From Ruminiclostridium sufflavum DSM 19573 (GTDB lineage: Bacteria; Bacillota; Clostridia; Acetivibrionales; DSM-1351), in the NCBI RefSeq assembly GCF_003208175.1, contig NZ_QKMR01000013.1:62001-126000 (forward strand): a stretch of 64,000 nucleotides of DNA, read 5' to 3'. Below are positions 27,640 to 36,622 of the stretch, in pieces (the stretch's first letter is position 1; the number at the start of each line of letters is the position of its first letter). A model generated the notes under the pieces. That model made no database searches and was not told the DNA's origin. It saw only the letters and a list, made by a program, of their open reading frames with translations. The translations under genes and the position numbers were made by a program.

Positions 27640-28533
27640 ATGAACATAAAAGAATACTTTCGGTTTGCAGCAGAAAGTTTAAGAAAGGCAGATATTGAGA
27701 CCCCGGAGTTTGATGCCGGGGTTATGCTTTGCTGTGTATTAAAGTGCGGCAGAGCATATTTGTATACGCATTATGATAGAGTGCTAGTCAGTCTTGAGCT
27801 GGAAGCGCTTGATGAGATGCTCAGGCAGCGGATTAATAATGTACCTCTTCAGTATATAATCGGTGAAACGGAATTTATGGGACTGCCCTTTTCTGTGAGT
27901 CCGGAGGTTCTTATACCGCGTCAGGATACGGAAAGTGTCATTGAAGAAGGTATTAGACTTGTTAAGCTGTTTGCTGAGCAGGCTGAAACAAATAAATCTA
28001 AGGAGTATGCAAATAGAGCTATAAGGGTTTTGGATATGTGTACAGGCTCTGGATGCATTGCGGTGAGTATAGCTCATTATTGTCCTGAGAGTGTGGTTGT
28101 TGCCTGTGATATTTCACAGGAAGCTCTTAAAATAGCTGAAAAGAATTGCAGGCGTAACTGTGTTGAAAACAGGGTTGGGCTTCGCTGCGGAAATCTATTT
28201 AATGCACTTGATGACGGACAGCTTTTTGATATAATTGTGAGCAATCCTCCTTACATTGAAACCGGTGTGATACCGGAGCTTCAAAAGGAAGTAAAAAATT
28301 ATGAGCCTTATCTGGCTTTAGATGGAGGGCAGGATGGGCTTGATTTTTACAGGCAAATTGTAGTTAATGCACCGGCATACTTAAAAAACGGAGGATATCT
28401 TGTACTGGAGATAGGCTATAATCAAGGGCAAAGCGTTAAAAATATCATGAATCAAAATTTTCATGATATAGAAATATGCAAGGATATAAGCGGAAATGAC
28501 AGAATTTTGACCGGCAGATATATTAAACCGTAA
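27640..28533 (+). CDS. prmC: PrmC, release-factor glutamine methyltransferase
   Basis: The 297-aa enzyme has an N-terminal helical domain (ADIETPEFDAGVMLCCVL), then a SAM-binding Rossmann fold with DMCTGSGCIAVSIA and the catalytic loop VSNPPYIE. PrmC methylates the GGQ glutamine of RF1 and RF2, boosting termination. ATG 27640 is preferred to GTG 27634 because GGAAGAG is then well spaced. It follows the DUF1385 gene and converges on an AI-2E-family gene 17 nt away. Confidence 0.94.
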   Translation: MNIKEYFRFAAESLRKADIETPEFDAGVMLCCVLKCGRAYLYTHYDRVLVSLELEALDEMLRQRINNVPLQYIIGETEFMGLPFSVSPEVLIPRQDTESVIEEGIRLVKLFAEQAETNKSKEYANRAIRVLDMCTGSGCIAVSIAHYCPESVVVACDISQEALKIAEKNCRRNCVENRVGLRCGNLFNALDDGQLFDIIVSNPPYIETGVIPELQKEVKNYEPYLALDGGQDGLDFYRQIVVNAPAYLKNGGYLVLEIGYNQGQSVKNIMNQNFHDIEICKDISGNDRILTGRYIKP

Positions 28534-28550
28534 GCAATATATAAGCAGGG

Positions 28551-29612
28551 TTAGTCGTTCCAAAGGCTTAGAATGCCTGAATCCTGAAGGCTCTTTACAA
28601 TAATAAGGCTTATAGGGCCGATAAACATGCCTAAAACTCCGAAAAACTCCAGACCTACATACATGGCGAGCAATGTTACTAATGGATGAAGCCCGATTTG
28701 ACTTCCCACTATCTTGGGCTCCATTATTTGTCTGATCAGCACTCCTAAAATATATAAAATTGCTAATCCAAAGGCCAGAGGCATATTACCGGCAATTATA
28801 TTCCACAGAATCCACGGTATCATTACCGTACCGGTGCCAATGATTGGTATAGCCTCGGAAATACCCACTATTAGTGCTATTACAAAGGCATATTTTACAT
28901 TCAGAACAAAAAGTCCTACGCTGACCTCAATAAAAGTGAACCCCATTAGAATAAGTATCGCTTTGAAGTATCCGAAAAGAGCATTAATAGTATCTCTTTT
29001 TATATTGGGCATTTCCTTTCTCCACGATAAAGGAAGCTGTCTGTAAAAAAACAATGTTATCTTTTTTTTATCACTGCTGATAAAATATGTAGATAATATG
29101 GTTACTATAAAAAATACTGCCAGCTTGGGAATTGAGGATGCTGTATTTATCGTGTACTGAATTATGGCTGTTATAATACTTGTAAGCTTGTTGGAAAGTG
29201 ATGCGAGGTTCTTTGTAATTGCATCTGTAGCTTCGGCAGGCAATGCATTATATAAGCTGGTTATTTTATTTGTAAGGCTGTTAATTTGTGCGGAGATATC
29301 ATTTGAATAAATCTCTAAATTATTTCGCAGAATGATTAATTCATCATATATTTTAATGATTCCAAGGGTTATCACAGACACAAGAAGGGACATAGTGATC
29401 AGTAAAGAGATGATTGCGGCAACCTTTCTGGATATTTTAAATTTCTGCAATAGCCGAATTACCGGTTCATTTATGTAGGATACTATTATTGCAATTATGA
29501 AGGGGGCAAAAAACGGAAATAGATAGGTTATTGATACATATATGATTGCAAATATAACTATAATCAGTAAAAGTTTTTTAACGGCACCTTGATATTTGTT
29601 CCATAGCTCCAT
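28551..29612 (-). CDS. AI-2E/PerM-family membrane transporter
   Basis: The 353-aa polytopic protein has the family's paired N-terminal helices, a long soluble helical loop (residues 75-165) and the C-terminal block with GISEAIPIIGTGTVMIPW and PKIVGSQIGLHPLV. The substrate is unknown; relatives are permeases, and some act as Na+/H+ exchangers. The start is ATG 29612: the longer frame to 29666 translates a family B leader hairpin, and the leader's GGAGGTTAGC sits directly before this ATG. Confidence 0.87.
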   Translation of the reverse strand: MELWNKYQGAVKKLLLIIVIFAIIYVSITYLFPFFAPFIIAIIVSYINEPVIRLLQKFKISRKVAAIISLLITMSLLVSVITLGIIKIYDELIILRNNLEIYSNDISAQINSLTNKITSLYNALPAEATDAITKNLASLSNKLTSIITAIIQYTINTASSIPKLAVFFIVTILSTYFISSDKKKITLFFYRQLPLSWRKEMPNIKRDTINALFGYFKAILILMGFTFIEVSVGLFVLNVKYAFVIALIVGISEAIPIIGTGTVMIPWILWNIIAGNMPLAFGLAILYILGVLIRQIMEPKIVGSQIGLHPLVTLLAMYVGLEFFGVLGMFIGPISLIIVKSLQDSGILSLWND

Positions 29613-29750
29613 GCTAACCTCCACGCCCGGGTTGGGCACAAAAACTTGGTAAAGCAACTGTGGCAAGACCTCTGCTTAGCAGCGGTACGCTATTTATTTT
29701 GCGACCGCCTTTTGTTCCTTTCAAGCTAACCTCCACGCCGAAATTGCGGC
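29613..29750 (-). promoter_or_regulatory. Family B structured leader (copy B1), full length
   Basis: Read on the minus strand, two copies of a GCC...GGC hairpin plus GTGGAGGTTAGC flank about 110 nt. The interior holds a stem GCGGTCGC / GCGTACCGC and a small hairpin around CTGCTAAGCAG. The inner part is nearly the same as copy B2 at 45413. The last GGAGGTTAGC is the ribosome site of the AI-2E-family gene. Confidence 0.7.
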
Positions 29751-30062
29751 ACAGAATTTTAAATGAAAGAAAAATTCAATACTCATTATATTATATGTCC
29801 TTATCGGCTTCAATGCAAGAGGCCTAATTACTTATATATCAAAATATAGTAAAAAATAGAAAACAAATAGTGGTTAATGTATACAATATTCAGAAATAAT
29901 TTACCAAACGCTTTAAATCATGCCTTTTTAATTGTATTTTTTAAAAAAGTGTTGTAAAATTATATGCGGGTGATTAATATTGAGAGAAGTCGATTATAGT
30001 CGCATTTTATTGTATTTTTTACAGTTAAAGGAGATTGACTAAAGAGCTTTTTCACATTATTA
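29751..30062. other. Gap upstream of the hydrogenase operon
   Basis: The region is AT-rich with no supported gene. A short family A-like element lies at 29987-30042 (AAGTCGATTATAG ... GATTGACTAAAG). A 20-codon TTG frame overlapping it is not called. Confidence 0.4.
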
Positions 30063-30092
30063 TTGACAAGGGAAATTTGTTTAAGATATATA
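30063..30092 (+). promoter_or_regulatory. Predicted promoter for the ech operon
   Basis: A perfect TTGACA (30063-30068) is followed after 18 bp by TATATA (30087-30092). The leader to echA is about 110 nt. Confidence 0.45.
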
Positions 30093-30206
30093 GTCTTGAA
30101 TAATATTATCCGTATCTATCATTTTGTATTTTTAGATTTGTCAGTATTACATGATAATTCTGAAAAAATATAGGGTTAAAATAATATTTTGAAAGGAGAA
30201 TTAGCT

Positions 30207-32192
30207 GTGGATTGGTATTTATTACTGGCAGCTATTCTGCTGCCTGCACTTAGTGCGGCGCTGTGCTTTATAATTAAAAATCAGAAAGTGCGTATTGCAA
30301 TAGTGAGTATTTCAACCTTAATACTATTTGCAGTTGCTTACGGGTTTATTGTGCTTTTATTAAGAGCTCCGGAAGGAAAGCTTGTATATCAATTTAATGA
30401 AAGTACGCTTGAGGTGGTTAGCTGGATAATTAAAGGATTGGATCTGGTATTATTTAGTTATATCGCATACGTTGGTATAAAGCATAAAAAGGCAATTGTA
30501 GTTGTTCTATGTATTTTGCAGGTAATACCCTGGGCTTTATTTGAGGTCTTTGGTGTTTTCGGTAAGGTTTTTGAGCCGGAAGATGCATTTGTAATTGATC
30601 ATTTATCGTTGATTATGATAATGCTTGTATCAATAATCGGACCGATCATCACATTTTTTGCTCTGGGTTATATGAAGGAGCATGAGCATCATTTAAAATT
30701 AACAGTGTCCAGACAGCCAAGATTTTTCATGATACTGTTTGTGTTTTTAGGCGCTATGAATGCGCTGGTGATGACAGACAATTTGTCATGGATGTATTTT
30801 TTCTGGGAAATAACAACTTTATGTTCATTCCTGTTGATTTCACATGACGGAACAGAAATAGCAATTAAAAACGGATTAAGAGCTTTGTGGATAAACTCGG
30901 TTGGAGGAGTTGCATTTATTTTTGCAATTATATTGGTGAATTCAAGCTTGGGCACGCTTTCTATACAGGCCATATCAGAATCAGGGATGGAAGGCGCATT
31001 TACCGGATTATTGCCTATAGCTCTTGGACTGCTTTGCATAGCCGGATTTACAAAATCGGCGCAGTTTCCGTTCCAAAGCTGGCTATTGGGAGCCATGGTC
31101 GCACCGACACCGGTTTCTGCATTGCTGCATTCAAGTACAATGGTTAAGGCAGGTGTATATCTTGTAGTAAGAATATCACCGGCGTTCTCCGGAACTATTT
31201 TGGGACAGCTGGTTGCTATCAGCGGAGGCTTTACTTTTGCAATTGCTTCGGCAATAGCTATCAGCCAGAGTAATGGAAAGAAGGTTCTGGCATATTCTAC
31301 AATTGCCAATCTGGGACTGGTAATTTGCTGCGCGGGCATTGGAACAAGAACCTCGATAGCAGCGGCAATATTACTGATGATTTTCCATGCTGTTTCAAAG
31401 GGCTTACTCTTTCTTTGTGTCGGAACTATTGAACAGGGAATCGGAAGCCGTGATATTGAGGATATGCAAGGGTTGTTCAAGATAATGCCGTTTACTACCG
31501 TAATAACAGTAATAGGTATGATTTCAATGATGCTTCCGCCTTTCGGAGTGCTTATTACAAAATGGATGGCTATAGAAACAGCCGTTGATCAGCCCTTGGT
31601 ATTATTGCTTATAATACTTGGCAGTGCATTGACAGTTGTGTTCTGGGGCAAGTGGATTGGAATTATTTTAACAATGTCATATAAGCCTAAGTTCCATATA
31701 GAAAAGCTGACCTTTTCAATGGAAGCTGCTTTAACTACACTGATAGTATTTGTTATGGCTGCAAGTATAGGTATCGTTCCTTTGTATAATACTTTGGTTA
31801 AGCCTCAGGTGGTTTCATTTGTAATGCAGGATAAAGGCTCACTTGTTGGAGAAGGTATGGGAATATGGCTTCGCAATATGGATAAAACAGTTTATGGCGG
31901 TTTTGCCTCAATTGTGTTCTTTATTATTGTGCTGCTGCTGATGGTGGCTATTCCGTTTTTTGCCCACAGACTCAAGCCGGCAAGACTGAAACCTCCATAT
32001 TTATGCGGCGACAATGCAAGTGATGATATGAGAGGCCTTGAGTTTATCAGCCCAGGGGATAAGATAGAGAATGTTGTGGTAAGGAATTATTATATGCAAA
32101 ATGTTTTTGGAGAGGATAAGCTTACAACCGGAGCAAATATTATTGCCGGAGCAATAGTTTTAATTATTTTAGGGGTGGTGATTGGATTATGA
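30207..32192 (+). CDS. echA: Ech hydrogenase subunit A (NuoL-like antiporter subunit)
   Basis: The 661-aa protein is a proton-translocating antiporter-type subunit with about 16 membrane helices. It carries the family core: MDNLSW/FFWEITTLCSFLLI, the lysine helix region GFTKSAQFPFQSWLLGAMVAPTPVSALLHSSTMVKAG, and FHAVSKGLLFLCVG. It couples electron transfer in the soluble arm to ion pumping. GTG 30207 is chosen, 9 nt after AAAGGAG; the TTG at 30189 lies before the ribosome site. It leads a six-gene ech operon and overlaps echB (ATGA). Confidence 0.92.
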   Translation: MDWYLLLAAILLPALSAALCFIIKNQKVRIAIVSISTLILFAVAYGFIVLLLRAPEGKLVYQFNESTLEVVSWIIKGLDLVLFSYIAYVGIKHKKAIVVVLCILQVIPWALFEVFGVFGKVFEPEDAFVIDHLSLIMIMLVSIIGPIITFFALGYMKEHEHHLKLTVSRQPRFFMILFVFLGAMNALVMTDNLSWMYFFWEITTLCSFLLISHDGTEIAIKNGLRALWINSVGGVAFIFAIILVNSSLGTLSIQAISESGMEGAFTGLLPIALGLLCIAGFTKSAQFPFQSWLLGAMVAPTPVSALLHSSTMVKAGVYLVVRISPAFSGTILGQLVAISGGFTFAIASAIAISQSNGKKVLAYSTIANLGLVICCAGIGTRTSIAAAILLMIFHAVSKGLLFLCVGTIEQGIGSRDIEDMQGLFKIMPFTTVITVIGMISMMLPPFGVLITKWMAIETAVDQPLVLLLIILGSALTVVFWGKWIGIILTMSYKPKFHIEKLTFSMEAALTTLIVFVMAASIGIVPLYNTLVKPQVVSFVMQDKGSLVGEGMGIWLRNMDKTVYGGFASIVFFIIVLLLMVAIPFFAHRLKPARLKPPYLCGDNASDDMRGLEFISPGDKIENVVVRNYYMQNVFGEDKLTTGANIIAGAIVLIILGVVIGL

Positions 32193-33046
32193 GCATAAAC
32201 AATTTTTTAATAGCTGTTATTGCCGTAATAGTTTCCCCGCTTCTAGGCGGCTTATTGACCGGCATTGACAGAAAAATAACTGCCAGAATGCAAAATAGGC
32301 AAGGCCCTCCGATACTTCAGCCCTTTTATGATTTCTTTAAGCTGATTGGTAAGCAGGATATCGCAGTTAATCAGACTCAGATGGTTTATGTGCTGGGACA
32401 TTTGCTTTTTGCAATTGGTGCATTAGTTATGCTTGTTTTACAACAGGACTTATTAATGATTATGTTCATTCTTGCTTTCTCAGGTATTTCGCTTATTATG
32501 GGAGCAAGCAGTATCCGTTCTCCATACAGTAAAATCGGTGCACAGAGAGAAATTATGTCCATGATGGCATATGAGCCGGTGTTGTTACTTATGGTGGTAG
32601 GTGTTTACAAGGCTACGGGAAGTTTTATGATTTCGGGGATATTTGAGCATGAGAAGCCTTTATTATATAGTCTCCCATTGGTGTTTTTATCATTTTTGTT
32701 TATTTTGACAATCAAGCTGAGAAAGTCTCCTTTTGACTTCGCTACGTCACACCATGGGCATCAGGAGCTTATAAAAGGTTTAACCATTGAGTTTTCAGGG
32801 ACTCAGCTTGCTTTAATCGAATTGACAGACTGGATTGATTTGGTTCTGTTTATGGGATTAATTTCTTTGTTTTTCGCACAGCCTATATGGGTAGGTATCT
32901 TAATAGCATTAGTCTGTTACTTCATAGAGATACTGATTGATAACATAAGTGCCAGAATGACCTGGCAGTGGATGGTTAAAACCACATGGGTCGCGGGAAT
33001 AGGAGTTGCCTTGGTAAATATAGTTTGGATGTATCTAATTCCTTAA
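32189..33046 (+). CDS. echB: Ech hydrogenase subunit B (NuoH-like)
   Basis: The 285-aa membrane subunit corresponds to NuoH, anchoring the hydrogenase arm. Conserved pieces are GIDRKITARMQNRQGPPILQPFYDFFKL, GAQREIMSMMAYEPVLL and the acidic loop KSPFDFATSHHGHQELIKG, close to the quinone-site region of complex I. It overlaps echA by four bases. A 70-nt gap with a family B leader separates it from echC. Confidence 0.94.
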   Translation: MSINNFLIAVIAVIVSPLLGGLLTGIDRKITARMQNRQGPPILQPFYDFFKLIGKQDIAVNQTQMVYVLGHLLFAIGALVMLVLQQDLLMIMFILAFSGISLIMGASSIRSPYSKIGAQREIMSMMAYEPVLLLMVVGVYKATGSFMISGIFEHEKPLLYSLPLVFLSFLFILTIKLRKSPFDFATSHHGHQELIKGLTIEFSGTQLALIELTDWIDLVLFMGLISLFFAQPIWVGILIALVCYFIEILIDNISARMTWQWMVKTTWVAGIGVALVNIVWMYLIP

Positions 33047-33091
33047 AATTGGGATGAATAATTTATATGAAATATTAAACCAAATTTTTGT

Positions 33092-33116
33092 GCCCTAATG
33101 GGGCGTGGAGGTTAGT
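33092..33116 (+). promoter_or_regulatory. Family B hairpin/ribosome-site module (copy B3)
   Basis: GCCC TAATG GGGC is followed directly by GTGGAGGTTA and the echC ATG. Only the terminal module is present, not the longer leader. It lies within the ech operon and could modulate echC translation separately. Confidence 0.65.
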
Positions 33117-33566
33117 ATGGGGATAATAAGCAAGTCAAGGAAAAAATCACCCTGGATTATGCATTATGACTGTACAAGCTGCAATGGATGTGATATTGAG
33201 ACTTTAGCATGTCTGACTCCAATGTATGATGCTGAGAGATTAGGTATTGTCAATGTTGGTAATCCTAAGCACGCAGATATTTTGCTTGTTACTGGGTCTG
33301 CGAATAAAAGAAATTCACAGGTTTTAAAAAATATATATAATCAAATGCCTGATCCAAAGTGTGTTGTGGCAATTGGGGCTTGCGCCTGCACAGGCGGGAT
33401 TTTCAGAGAGTGCTATAATGTATTGGGTGGAATAGAAAATGTAATACCTGTTGACGTATATGTTCCGGGCTGCTGTGCAAAGCCAGAGGCTATTATTGAT
33501 GGAATAGTGCAGGCTATAGGCAAGCTGGATGAAAAGGCAGAGTTAATGAAGAATGAAAGCAAGTAG
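33117..33566 (+). CDS. echC: Ech hydrogenase small subunit (NuoB-like)
   Basis: The 149-aa electron-transfer subunit binds the [4Fe-4S] cluster next to the NiFe site. Ligand motifs are CTSCNGCDIE, GACACTGGIF and PGCCAKPEAI. ATG 33117 follows the family B GGAGGTTAGT; the in-frame ATG at 33105 lies inside that module and is rejected. It sits between echB and echD. Confidence 0.95.
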   Translation: MGIISKSRKKSPWIMHYDCTSCNGCDIETLACLTPMYDAERLGIVNVGNPKHADILLVTGSANKRNSQVLKNIYNQMPDPKCVVAIGACACTGGIFRECYNVLGGIENVIPVDVYVPGCCAKPEAIIDGIVQAIGKLDEKAELMKNESK

Positions 33567-33602
33567 GAAAGCCGTTTTATATGGATTATGGAGGTACGTA
33601 AA

Positions 33603-33986
33603 ATGATTGAAAATTTAGTTGAGATTACTAGTGACCAATTGCTTGCAGAGACTTCAAAGAGCAAGTATGAGAGTTATAGATTTGTTACTTCTACCTGTAT
33701 AGATAATGGTGATGATACGATAGATGTTTATTATCATTTTGACAAGGATTATGAAATGAGGAATGTTAAAATCACTGTTAAAAAGGGTGAAGAGATTCCA
33801 AGTATTTCAAGGATATTTTTCAGTGCCATACTGGTGGAGAATGAAATGAAAGAGCTTTTTGGACTGAATATAACCGATATCGCTGTTGACTATGGCGGAC
33901 ACATGCTGCTGTCAGATGAGGAATTAAGCTCTCCGATGCTGAGACAGCAGATAACTATTGAACAAAGAGGGGGTAAACAAGTATGA
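33603..33986 (+). CDS. echD: Ech hydrogenase subunit D (NuoC-like)
   Basis: The 127-aa hydrophilic subunit matches the 30-kDa complex I family: YYHFDKDYEMRNVKI, then FFSAILVENEMKELFGL, the usual family signature, near the C-terminus. ATG 33603 is 7 nt after GGAGGT; ATG 33588 lies before that site. It overlaps echE by four bases, as expected for subunits that assemble together. Confidence 0.92.
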   Translation: MIENLVEITSDQLLAETSKSKYESYRFVTSTCIDNGDDTIDVYYHFDKDYEMRNVKITVKKGEEIPSISRIFFSAILVENEMKELFGLNITDIAVDYGGHMLLSDEELSSPMLRQQITIEQRGGKQV

Positions 33987-35062
33987 GCTCAACTGTAATA
34001 CCTTTTGGACCGCAGCATCCTGTGCTTCCTGAACCCCTCCATATTAAGCTTGTTATGGAAGATGAAAGAATAGTTGAAGCAATACCTGCCATAGGATATG
34101 TTCATAGAGGGCTTGAAAAGCTCACTGAGACAAAAGAATTTACTCAGAATACATTTGTTGTTGAGAGAGTGTGCGGTATATGCAGCGTTATGCACGCTAT
34201 GGCATATTGTCAGGGTATGGAGGAATTGATGAACATAGCTATTCCTGACAGGGCAAAGTTTCTTCGTGTAATTTGGGCAGAGCTTCACAGAATGCACAGT
34301 CATTTATTGTGGCTGGGACTTTTGGCCGATGCTTTCGGATTTGAGAGCCTTTTCATGCAGGCATGGAGAAACAGAGAAAAGGTTATGGACATAATGGAAG
34401 AAACCTGTGGCAGCAGAGTTGTTATATCGGCTAATATCATAGGCGGAACAAGGCGTGACCTCTCAAAGGAGCAAATGGTAAAAATTAATCAGATTGTTGA
34501 TGAGATAAAAGAAGATTTGGAACAGCTTGAATCAGTATTTTTAAATAATTATACTGTTAAGCACAGATTAGTCGGAAGAGGAGTCCTTACTAAGGAGGAT
34601 GCTGTTGAATATTGTACAGTGGGGCCGATGGCAAGGGCCAGCGGAATAAGTATGGATTTAAGAACCACTGGGTATTCTGCCTATGGACAGCTGGACTTTG
34701 AGCCGATTATTCATAGCGACGGTGACAACTATGCAAGGACGTATGTCAGGCTTCATGAGATTTATCAATCGGTGGATCTTGTCAAGCAGGCAATAGCCAA
34801 GATACCAGAGGGAGAACATGTTATTCCTGTGAAGGGAGTTCCTCCGAAGGGTGATGTTATTTCCAGAGTTGAGCAGCCAAGGGGAGAAGTATTGTACTTC
34901 ATGAGAGGAAACGGGACTAAGACTTTGGATAGGCTCAGGCTTAGGACACCGACATTTGCCAATATACCTTCATTATTAAAAATGTTGCCCGGCAGTGAGC
35001 TTTCTGATGTAGGAATGCTTATATTAACGATTGACCCATGTATATCCTGTACTGAGAGGTAA
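33983..35062 (+). CDS. echE: Ech hydrogenase large catalytic subunit (NuoD-like, NiFe site)
   Basis: The 359-aa subunit holds the active site. Both cysteine pairs that bind Ni and Fe are present: RVCGICSVMHA near residue 66 and DPCISCTER at the extreme C-terminus, so this is a real hydrogenase and not a complex I NuoD. The short tail after DPCxxC suggests no long maturation peptide is removed. Other marks are PFGPQHPVLPEP and RMHSHLLWLG. It evolves H2 from reduced ferredoxin, or the reverse. Confidence 0.96.
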   Translation: MSSTVIPFGPQHPVLPEPLHIKLVMEDERIVEAIPAIGYVHRGLEKLTETKEFTQNTFVVERVCGICSVMHAMAYCQGMEELMNIAIPDRAKFLRVIWAELHRMHSHLLWLGLLADAFGFESLFMQAWRNREKVMDIMEETCGSRVVISANIIGGTRRDLSKEQMVKINQIVDEIKEDLEQLESVFLNNYTVKHRLVGRGVLTKEDAVEYCTVGPMARASGISMDLRTTGYSAYGQLDFEPIIHSDGDNYARTYVRLHEIYQSVDLVKQAIAKIPEGEHVIPVKGVPPKGDVISRVEQPRGEVLYFMRGNGTKTLDRLRLRTPTFANIPSLLKMLPGSELSDVGMLILTIDPCISCTER

Positions 35063-35088
35063 AAGAAAGTAGATAGGAGGTCATAAGT

Positions 35089-35457
35089 ATGTTTAAGATG
35101 GTGGAAAACGTACTAAAGAATTTGGTATCAAAGCCTGCAACAAGGAACTATCCTTTTGATAAAAGAGAACCGTTTAAGGACTCAAGGGGGCATATTTCCG
35201 GTTGTGATATAGATGTGTGCATATTTTGCGGTATGTGCCAGAGAAAATGTCCCGCGAATGCTATTGTTGTAAGCAAGCCTGAAAAGTCATGGGAGATAGA
35301 CCAATTCAAGTGCGTTATTTGTAATGCATGTGTGGAGGTTTGTCCGAAGAAATGTATTTTCTCCAGTGCAGAGCATAAATCAGCACAATCCTTCAAGGAT
35401 AAGCTGAAACTTGTGCAGGCTTCGAAGCCTGTGGAAGGCGCTGAGCAAAATGCATGA
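35089..35457 (+). CDS. echF: Ech hydrogenase ferredoxin-type subunit (NuoI-like)
   Basis: The 122-aa protein carries two [4Fe-4S] ferredoxin motifs: CIFCGMCQRKCP near residue 44 and CVICNACVEVCPKKC near residue 74. It should relay electrons from soluble ferredoxin to EchC. TAGGAGGTCATAAGT precedes the ATG. Its end overlaps the hypA start by 8 nt. Confidence 0.94.
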   Translation: MFKMVENVLKNLVSKPATRNYPFDKREPFKDSRGHISGCDIDVCIFCGMCQRKCPANAIVVSKPEKSWEIDQFKCVICNACVEVCPKKCIFSSAEHKSAQSFKDKLKLVQASKPVEGAEQNA

Positions 35458-35791
35458 GTATGCAGTGACTCAGTCTATGGTAAAGATGGTCGTGGATGAA
35501 GCTAACAAAGCCAATGCAGCAAAAATATCAGAAATACGGCTTGTTATCGGTGATTTATCGACTATAATAGATGATTCGGTACAAATGTATTTCGATATCA
35601 TCAGTGAGGGAACTATTGCTCAAGGTGCCAAGCTGATATTTAAAAGGGTGAAGGCTGAATTTAGGTGCAAGAGCTGCGGAGAAGTCTTTATTAAACCTCC
35701 TGTCGGATTTGATTGCCCTAAATGCGGTGGATTGGGTACGCCCACAGGAGTTGGAAAAGAATTTTATATTGAAAGCATAGAAATCGAATAG
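35450..35791 (+). CDS. hypA: Hydrogenase nickel-incorporation protein HypA
   Basis: The 113-aa chaperone must start at ATG 35450, giving MHEYAVTQS: the MHE histidine is the nickel ligand. A zinc site (CKSCGE, CPKCGG) lies near residues 70-90. It delivers nickel to EchE together with HypB. The start overlaps the echF stop in another frame, so translation is coupled. No hypCDEF genes are seen, so the other maturases must be encoded elsewhere. Confidence 0.94.
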   Translation: MHEYAVTQSMVKMVVDEANKANAAKISEIRLVIGDLSTIIDDSVQMYFDIISEGTIAQGAKLIFKRVKAEFRCKSCGEVFIKPPVGFDCPKCGGLGTPTGVGKEFYIESIEIE

Positions 35792-35845
35792 AATAACAAA
35801 ATGACAGAGCGATTTTCAGAATAAGTATTATTTTGTAATTCTCTG

Positions 35846-35894
35846 AACACACTCCGGTCCGCTTTGCAAGATTTAAGATGGAAGGGAGTGTGTT
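35846..35894 (+). promoter_or_regulatory. Hairpin between hypA and hypB
   Basis: AACACACTCC pairs with GGAGTGTGTT (10 bp) across a 29-nt loop and is followed only by TTAG. It may be a weak terminator or a processing stem. Confidence 0.35.
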
Positions 35895-35959
35895 TTAGCT
35901 TTAGGTAAAAGCCGCATAAGGCAGGGAGCTGAATATAAGATTAAGCAGGAGGTAGAATA

Positions 35960-36622
35960 ATGGAAATTAAAGTTATGAAAAACATAATGCATGCAAATCA
36001 AAAGCTTGCCCAAGAGAACAGAGCCTATTTTCGTTCAAAAGGTATTAAAGCAGTAAATATAATGGCTTCACCTGGCTCGGGCAAAACAAGCACTATTCTG
36101 AAATTGATTGATGCTTTTGGCGATAAGGCTCATGTGGCAGTTGTGGAAGGCGATATTGCTTCAAGCATTGATGCGGAAAAAATAGATAAGCTTGGTAATC
36201 CTGTAATTCAGATTAATACAGGAGGAGGCTGTCATCTGGATGCCAATATGATAAAAAGCGCTGTCGAAAGTCTTGCTCTGAAAGACGGAGCTATACTGTT
36301 TATTGAGAATGTGGGGAATCTTGTATGCCCTTCCTCCTTTGACCTGGGTGAGGGAATAAAAATGGTTATTGCCAGTGTTCCTGAGGGGCATGATAAACCT
36401 TACAAGTATACCTCAATGTTTGAGGCAGCAGACATTGTGGTTCTTAACAAAATGGACTTAATGCCTTATATAGATTTTGACAGAGACAGCTTTTACAAGG
36501 GTGTTAAAGCATTAAATGAGAAGGCTGAAATTATTGAAGTATCATGTAAAACAGGAGAAGGCATAGAAAGGCTTGCGCAGTGGATGCTCACCACGCAAGT
36601 ATCTCATAACCGCTTTTTGTAA
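35960..36622 (+). CDS. hypB: Hydrogenase nickel-incorporation GTPase HypB
   Basis: The 220-aa GTPase has the P-loop ASPGSGKTST near residue 38, VEGDIASSIDAEKI, the metal-site GGGCHLDANM and the nucleotide motif NKMDLMP. It powers nickel loading of the hydrogenase with HypA. It lacks a histidine-rich N-terminus. GCAGGAGG precedes the ATG. The last 35 nt overlap the 3' end of the oppositely oriented MetAP gene. Confidence 0.95.
   Translation: MEIKVMKNIMHANQKLAQENRAYFRSKGIKAVNIMASPGSGKTSTILKLIDAFGDKAHVAVVEGDIASSIDAEKIDKLGNPVIQINTGGGCHLDANMIKSAVESLALKDGAILFIENVGNLVCPSSFDLGEGIKMVIASVPEGHDKPYKYTSMFEAADIVVLNKMDLMPYIDFDRDSFYKGVKALNEKAEIIEVSCKTGEGIERLAQWMLTTQVSHNRFL

Noticed and set aside
29613-29750. 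Family B leader as a known riboswitch (c-di-GMP-I, cobalamin, preQ1)
   Set aside because: Short similarities (GGTCGCAAAAT, GCCACAGTTGC) do not extend to the conserved cores of those classes, and the five downstream genes share no pathway.
30689-31480. 263-codon minus-strand frame across echA
   Set aside because: It is a shadow of the echA coding frame with no ribosome site and no domain; echA's motifs are clear.
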